Positions 25,501 to 31,500 of a stretch of DNA of 64,000 nt are shown one piece after another. Under the pieces are notes generated by a model. It was not told the DNA's origin, did not search any database, and saw only the letters and a list, made by a program, of their open reading frames with translations. A program made the translations under genes and the position numbers. Source of the DNA: Symsagittifera roscoffensis (Eukaryota > Xenacoelomorpha > Acoela > Convolutidae); contig NC_087062.1 in the NCBI RefSeq assembly GCF_963678635.1, positions 61,791,584 to 61,855,583 on the forward strand, read 5' to 3'. The stretch's first letter is position 1, and every line of letters begins with the position of its first letter.

Positions 25501-28500
25501 ATTTAAATATGATGAAAATTTATAACTTTAAATTTCCCCCAAAAACTAGCAGTAAAATTAAAATTCTATGTAATAAATTAATAAAATAAAACTGCAGTAC
25601 TAACCTTTTGATATTTTCATTCACTCGCACAAGAATTCTATCCAAACTCGCACAGCTCGCCACGAAGAATTGTTTAAATAATGAATTTCAGTTTCAAGTT
25701 TTCACACTCAACAACTCTAACACACGATAACAAGTTTCAAACTTTCCGTTAACCCGGTTGGAAAGGAATTATATACTAAAGCAAATTAACCAACGCAGCT
25801 TACTAAACACCACAAATCATAAAATAACAGCATAACTAAGAGAGAAAACCAAAGGTACCCAAACCGGATTAACCCAGTTTAAAACTGGATAATTTATTCT
25901 TTTGAAGACTATAATAAAGTCTAAGAAAAAAATAATAAAACACAAAAAAGTCGAAAGACAAACCCATAACAAAAACAATTTGATTTTTGAAAAAAGGACA
26001 CAACCAAAGGAATATAAGAAAGAACAACATAAAACCAACATAAAGCGTTATCACATAACAGGACCTCTCAAAGAAACCGCACGAAATCATACTCCCACTC
26101 CTGGCCTAACCCACCAGAGAGGACGTCCTGAGCATGCTCTATAGCCGGCCTAACCCACCGTGCTACATCCACGCTTTGTGACCACACTTCTATTTTTAAT
26201 AAGAGGTACTCAAGGGTGAGTAACTCTTCAAAATAACCGAACTAAAACAAAATGCTTTTGTGAAAACAACTAATTAAATTCATAATTAAAAAACTGAACT
26301 AATAAAAATTTTATACAATGTAAATTATACCTTGCAGTATATAGATCAGCACACAACAACAAAGACGAACATCCAAAGACAAAATGACCCCACTACACTC
26401 GAACAAGAATGGCTAACCACAACCGATATGCCGTCCACAATCACAACTCAAAGGATTTAGAGTACGACTTGACTTCGCAGAAAAGGACTTCATTGAACTA
26501 GACCAATGATCACCTCGATGTTCAAGTATACGTACAGATCCGAGTTACAAGGCATCCCCTCCACGCACAATCTCCACGCCATTCCCAGACGCGGTTGAAC
26601 ACAAAACAAGTTCTCTACATAATACAGAAAAACCCGTCATAGCAAACCATTTTAAAATCAGATTGATTTCGTTGGGAAACACAGTCGTTGTCACAAGAAG
26701 ACACAACGATCAATGCCCCAAACTCCAGCGTCCTGGAACTTCTCTAACAAGAGGAACCGGACAAGAATACGATGTTCGCCCAATACCAACGTTCATCATC
26801 CATCCTTTGAATTGCAGAAAGATAATTCTAAAAAACTTTGTAAAACCCGGATGGGTGGAACCTGATCCAAACTACATTTTATGATTGGATAAATTAGATA
26901 TTTTACCACCGTAAAGTATTTAATATTAACCAATCATGATCCATCTAACTAACAACCCACTTATTTGTAAGTGCTGAAATTACTTGTAATTTCAGCACCA
27001 GAGAGATTTGAATTTAACTTAGAAATTAGTTGTCTCTCCAAGAGAACTTCAGCAGCCGCAACAAACCAGTATACCCTAGATCTATTGAGCCTAGCAGAGA
27101 CTAGTTAAACACCCTGAGACTAGAAAGTATAAGAGTAAGATTAGGATCGGTATTAGACTAAGAAGTTGCACGAATCTATCCGGCCGAAAATAAGATAGCG
27201 TGACGAGCAGACAGTGTACCCTATCCGAAATTACTCTATGAGTTAACCACATCGGTCCTAACTCACGGCTTTTATGGCACCAAGTTGTCTCAACATACAT
27301 AGTGGGTTCTTTTGAAACAGCAGTTAAAATTGACCCATAGGATCATCAGGATTCGCCAAAAGCACCACCAGTTTCTGTGTCTTTCCCGCTCTCGCAACGT
27401 CACACACCGAGGCATGCCGCACATGCGCATGCAGTAAACCCACTCCAGACTTCTACGGGGAGAAGACCCTCTCTATCGTCATCTTCGGTCCATAGACGAA
27501 TCAAGACCACGCCAGGTGAGCAAACTTTTATGAATTTCATCTTAGCTTCTTAATTGTTAAATACAATCAATATTCATTACATTTTTAACATAATGAAGTA
27601 CCTTAACTTGATTTGAGCCAGCAACGTAGAATGACTGGTTAAAGTACTTGAAATCACTTAAGTAGAGCTTTGGTATTTGTAAAGCATGGAAGATGGAAGA
27701 ATTTGAGCTCATAGCATGTGAGTTTCCTATACGGTTTTACGACATCTTCATATACGGTTCTATATTTTTTTGTTTTTTATTTGGTGAATATTTATATGAA
27801 GTTTGTTTTTGCAATAGATACTGTGCGTTCTTCTGCGTCCATGAGTGGAGTAGCCCGACTGCAAATTACTAAGGAGGACTTGTTCTACACTGGTCCAGTG
27901 CCCCCTCTAGAACTGATGGACCCCATGTCAGGGGGAGGGATGGGGGCAATGGAAACTCAGCGCAAGCAGCAACTCAGGTTAATTCAATTTTCCTTGCATC
28001 CAATAAGATTTGCTTTAACCAGATAGCTAGTTCCGTTTTTACCCCAACGTCATTTTCCCAAATTTTTTCACATCGAAAAATTTTTACGTCAAAGATCTTC
28101 TAGAAGTTCAAAGAACTTTACAGATCTAGTAACTTTACCGACAGCGAAAAAGTGTTTTTGGGGAGAGTTCAGGAAATCAAAATGTCCAATCTAAAAAGAA
28201 CACACCACCACCGACATAACGAAAGAGTCCTTTCAACTGTTTTAGGTATGCGCAGCTGGAAACAGTGCGGTTCCAGCATGACTTCGAGGTGAAAGAAGTG
28301 ACGAAGCACAGAAGGATGGATTGCAAATTGAAGTTGGAGAGACGCAAGGGGGCCACTTTGAGTGGTTGCAGGGTAGCTGCTAAGTGGCACATATGCTACT
28401 GCATCCCAACCGACATCATGGCCCAGCATTACCCACACTCAGTACAAGGTTATTTCCCAGTTTGAATTTTGATAAAAGCTATAGAAAGTTCTCAACAACA

Positions 28501-31500
28501 GATATGAGATAGAATTTTGGTCAATTTAAAATTTTGGAGTTATCAGTTAAATGAAATTCTTAAATTAAAGCTATTCATCCACAAAGTACAGCCATATGGA
28601 GGTACAATATTTGCATATGCGTAGCCGTTGAATTGGTTCTTTTGAAGAGACGGATCTATCCTAGCTACCATGGGAAGAAATACTTAGAAAGATCTATCGA
28701 AAAATCTATCTTAGTAATTGTTTTTCAGTGTGTGACAGAGCGAAGAAGTTTGACTGCTGTTACGACACTCATAGACAAATTGCAGTGACAACAGTATGTG
28801 GGGAGGGACATGGAGACGCGGGAGGGATTGCTGACAGTGGGAGGAGCAGAGGAAGAGGCAGGGGAAGGAACAGTGCACGCATGGGAGGGGGATTGTGCGC
28901 CAAAGAGTGGATGGGAAGGGAGCGGGAGGAGTTCTGCAGGGCTCAACAGATGGCGTGGTGGCCGACTGTGAAGCACATTCGGTATGAGGAGGTGGAGCGC
29001 CGTCATCCCAATCATACATGGACTCCCTTCATCGTCAGCATAGATACAGAGATTGAACTGTCTCCTCTTCTCACAGGTACAGAAGCGAATTCAGAAGGGG
29101 CGGGGTTTAAAATAGCGGCTTCCATAGGCCTTCGCAGATATTTGACCTTTTGGCCGGTTTCTTCCAAATTTTTCCTGAGTGCTGAACGTTTTGTCATACT
29201 AGTGTCTTTATTTTGTTTTGCGGAGCTTGGAAAATCTATTTGGCCTAACTAAAAACTCGGAAATTTTTCGAGATTCCGCCCCGTCGAGAAAATGCTAGAC
29301 CTGCCATTGTACAGGTAATTATGAATAACACTAAAATACTTTCTAAATTGAGTACTCTTATAAAATTTGACCTATAAAAAATTTAAATCTCGTGTCAATA
29401 CTTTTTTAAAGTTTCATTGTAATCAATGCGTTTCTTAAAATGTGTCCGCCTTCTTCTTCACCTCTGCTTTTCACTGCGCTTTGTTTTACACTTTACTTTA
29501 CCCACTGCTTTTTCCCACGTTTAAAAGGCCTGTTTTAAAGAAAGTATTCATGCATATGCAGGTATTTCTTCTACAGAAACTATTCAAAGCCAAGAAAAGG
29601 TTGCAAGACGCTCTTATTGTTCAACAATGTGTTTGCGTTCAGAAGTTGAGTCACGGGAGATCATGTTGCCGGAACAGTGGACTACCGAGCAGTCTCTGGA
29701 ACTACTCTGCGACGCAAGTGGAGGTACGAATGGCGTGTTCTCACGTGGCCCCGTCTGTTCGTCCAGTCATAACGCGCCCTACCGACTTGACATTACCCCG
29801 CCTGCACCTGGGGACTTTCAGGGCGCCTCTGAGTTCGCTGGAATGACTAAAGCGGGTGTCAATGAGGGGGAAGGGGATCACCGAAAAACGACACCTACAC
29901 AGCAATCAGAATTCAAGAAACGAGCAATTGAGACAAAAGATCTCGCAGTGATCGAAAAAGAGATCGAAAAAGAGTCGCGGAGATATGAAAAAGGAGAGGG
30001 AGAGGACGAAAGGCTAGAAAAAACGGAGACAAAACAGGCAACAGATGCATGTCTAAGTATCAGCTTAGATGGGTCAATTGTCAGTATCGGATGGGACGGA
30101 GAAGGGTGCTGGATTGAGCCACCAGATGAACAGAAATGTTGTGGGGTGGAGGTTATTGGGTACCTAGAATGCACGCATGATGTAACAATTTATTCTTGCA
30201 TTTTCTGTAACTGTCTCCAACACTCATTGATTTCTTTCGATGCGAAGTTTCTATCAGCTCCACAGCTTCAACTCAAAATAGAAGATGAAGGATTCTACTT
30301 GTACGACAGAGAGACAAGTTTCAAACGTAGTGAGTGGATTTTAAACATTTGATTTGTGAAGAGTTCTGATAAAAAATTTGTTCAAAAGCCGAAATCGGCT
30401 CTCACGTATTAAATTTTTCCCTTATCTTACACTTAGCAAATCTTATACTTCCAGACAGGGGCGGATTTAGGGAGGAGGGGGCGGACGCCCCTTTATATGA
30501 TCTTATATGATGTATTTTTCCCAGAGATAGAAGAAGAGTCAACTGCTTATTGTGGTGAGAGAGAGGACTCCGATCTGTGTCAGTCCAGCACTCTTTTCGA
30601 TCACCCTTACAGCTACATAACAAGTCCACGTTCGCCCTCCGAGCCAACTTACCCCTTGTGGGAGCCAGAGTGTCATACACTTCACAAGTCAGAATTTTTA
30701 ACTGCTTCAGTTTTCATGAGTGGCATTTCACATTGTCATCTCAGCACAAACACATTGGAGCTAATACATTGGGTTGGATTATCAGCATACCATAAGTCAT
30801 CGAATATCTATGCGGTGCCCTGCAGCATTTCTGAGGAAGACTACTCCTCGTTTTATGAGTATCATACAATTATGACTAAATCAGAGAGTGTGTACGATGA
30901 AGTATCCTTGAGTCCAACGGGTAATGTTGCATTGAAAACGCTTGCAGTAACAACAGATTTTTGCCATTTCTACGACACCATGTCTTACATATCTCTCGAC
31001 TGCTTACAAAGTCATTGCAGTTCAGTTTGTCAATTAAGCGGCATGTCTCATGACTCTGAACCAGATGCTGTTCTGGACTTCACCCTTTTTCCTCCGGCGC
31101 AATGCATGGCGGTGTTACTGGTTCAATTGACTCTTCTGGAAGCCTCCTCTTCAGTGAAGACTCTGGTTATTCTCATGGAACATGTGAGCCTATCTGGTCA
31201 AAACAAGCTTCTAACTTAAGTTATTGAAAACATTTTAAGAGAAACGTTTAACGCATGCCATGAAACAAATCAAAACTATGATTTATTGATTTTTTGTGTT
31301 ATGAATTCGGATAGGCTTTTCGTTCTCATGTTTAATCAGGATTGCGATTTTGGTTAGGTGAATTCGTTGACTAGCGATAACGATGGTAGTGCTTCAATCA
31401 TCAGTAATCCTTCCCAAAATCTCTCCAAGTGTAAAGAGGTCGAGGTCGATGACAATGAGCGAGACCTGGAAGTTGTTCAGCAGCGGGAGCGACGGGAGGT

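Larger units (their letters stand above)
8643..27265 (+). mobile_element. Giant (18.6 kb) envelope-bearing Ty3/gypsy LTR retrotransposon
   Basis: Identical-length 410-bp LTRs (8643-9052 and 26856-27265, TGGAACC...AACTCA, three differences by eye) and CGGC target duplications delimit one insertion. Internal order: primer-binding site, 1.3-kb leader, gag, protease, RT/RNase H, integrase, then three further coding blocks from 19650 to 25250 (a signal-peptide ORF, an envelope-like ORF, an unknown ORF), then 1.6 kb of 3' noncoding DNA. Most gypsy elements are 5-10 kb. Known giants include plant Ogre and planarian Burro elements. The plus strand is A-rich and G-poor. Single in-frame stops (16619, 16973, 18607, 20465, 21823, 22897, 24651) and several frameshifts make this copy defective despite its young LTRs. 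It sits in sense orientation inside a host intron. Confidence 0.93.

Noticed and set aside
8643-27265. The element as a Maverick/Polinton or herpes-like giant element
   Set aside because: True LTRs, gypsy-order pol with HHCC/D,D35E integrase and 4-bp TSDs identify an LTR retrotransposon; no DNA polymerase B or capsid of Polintons is seen.
29090-29300. Possible further copy of the CAGGGGCGGAT repeat
   Set aside because: Only short GGGGCGGGG and CCGCCCC matches; not convincing as a family member.
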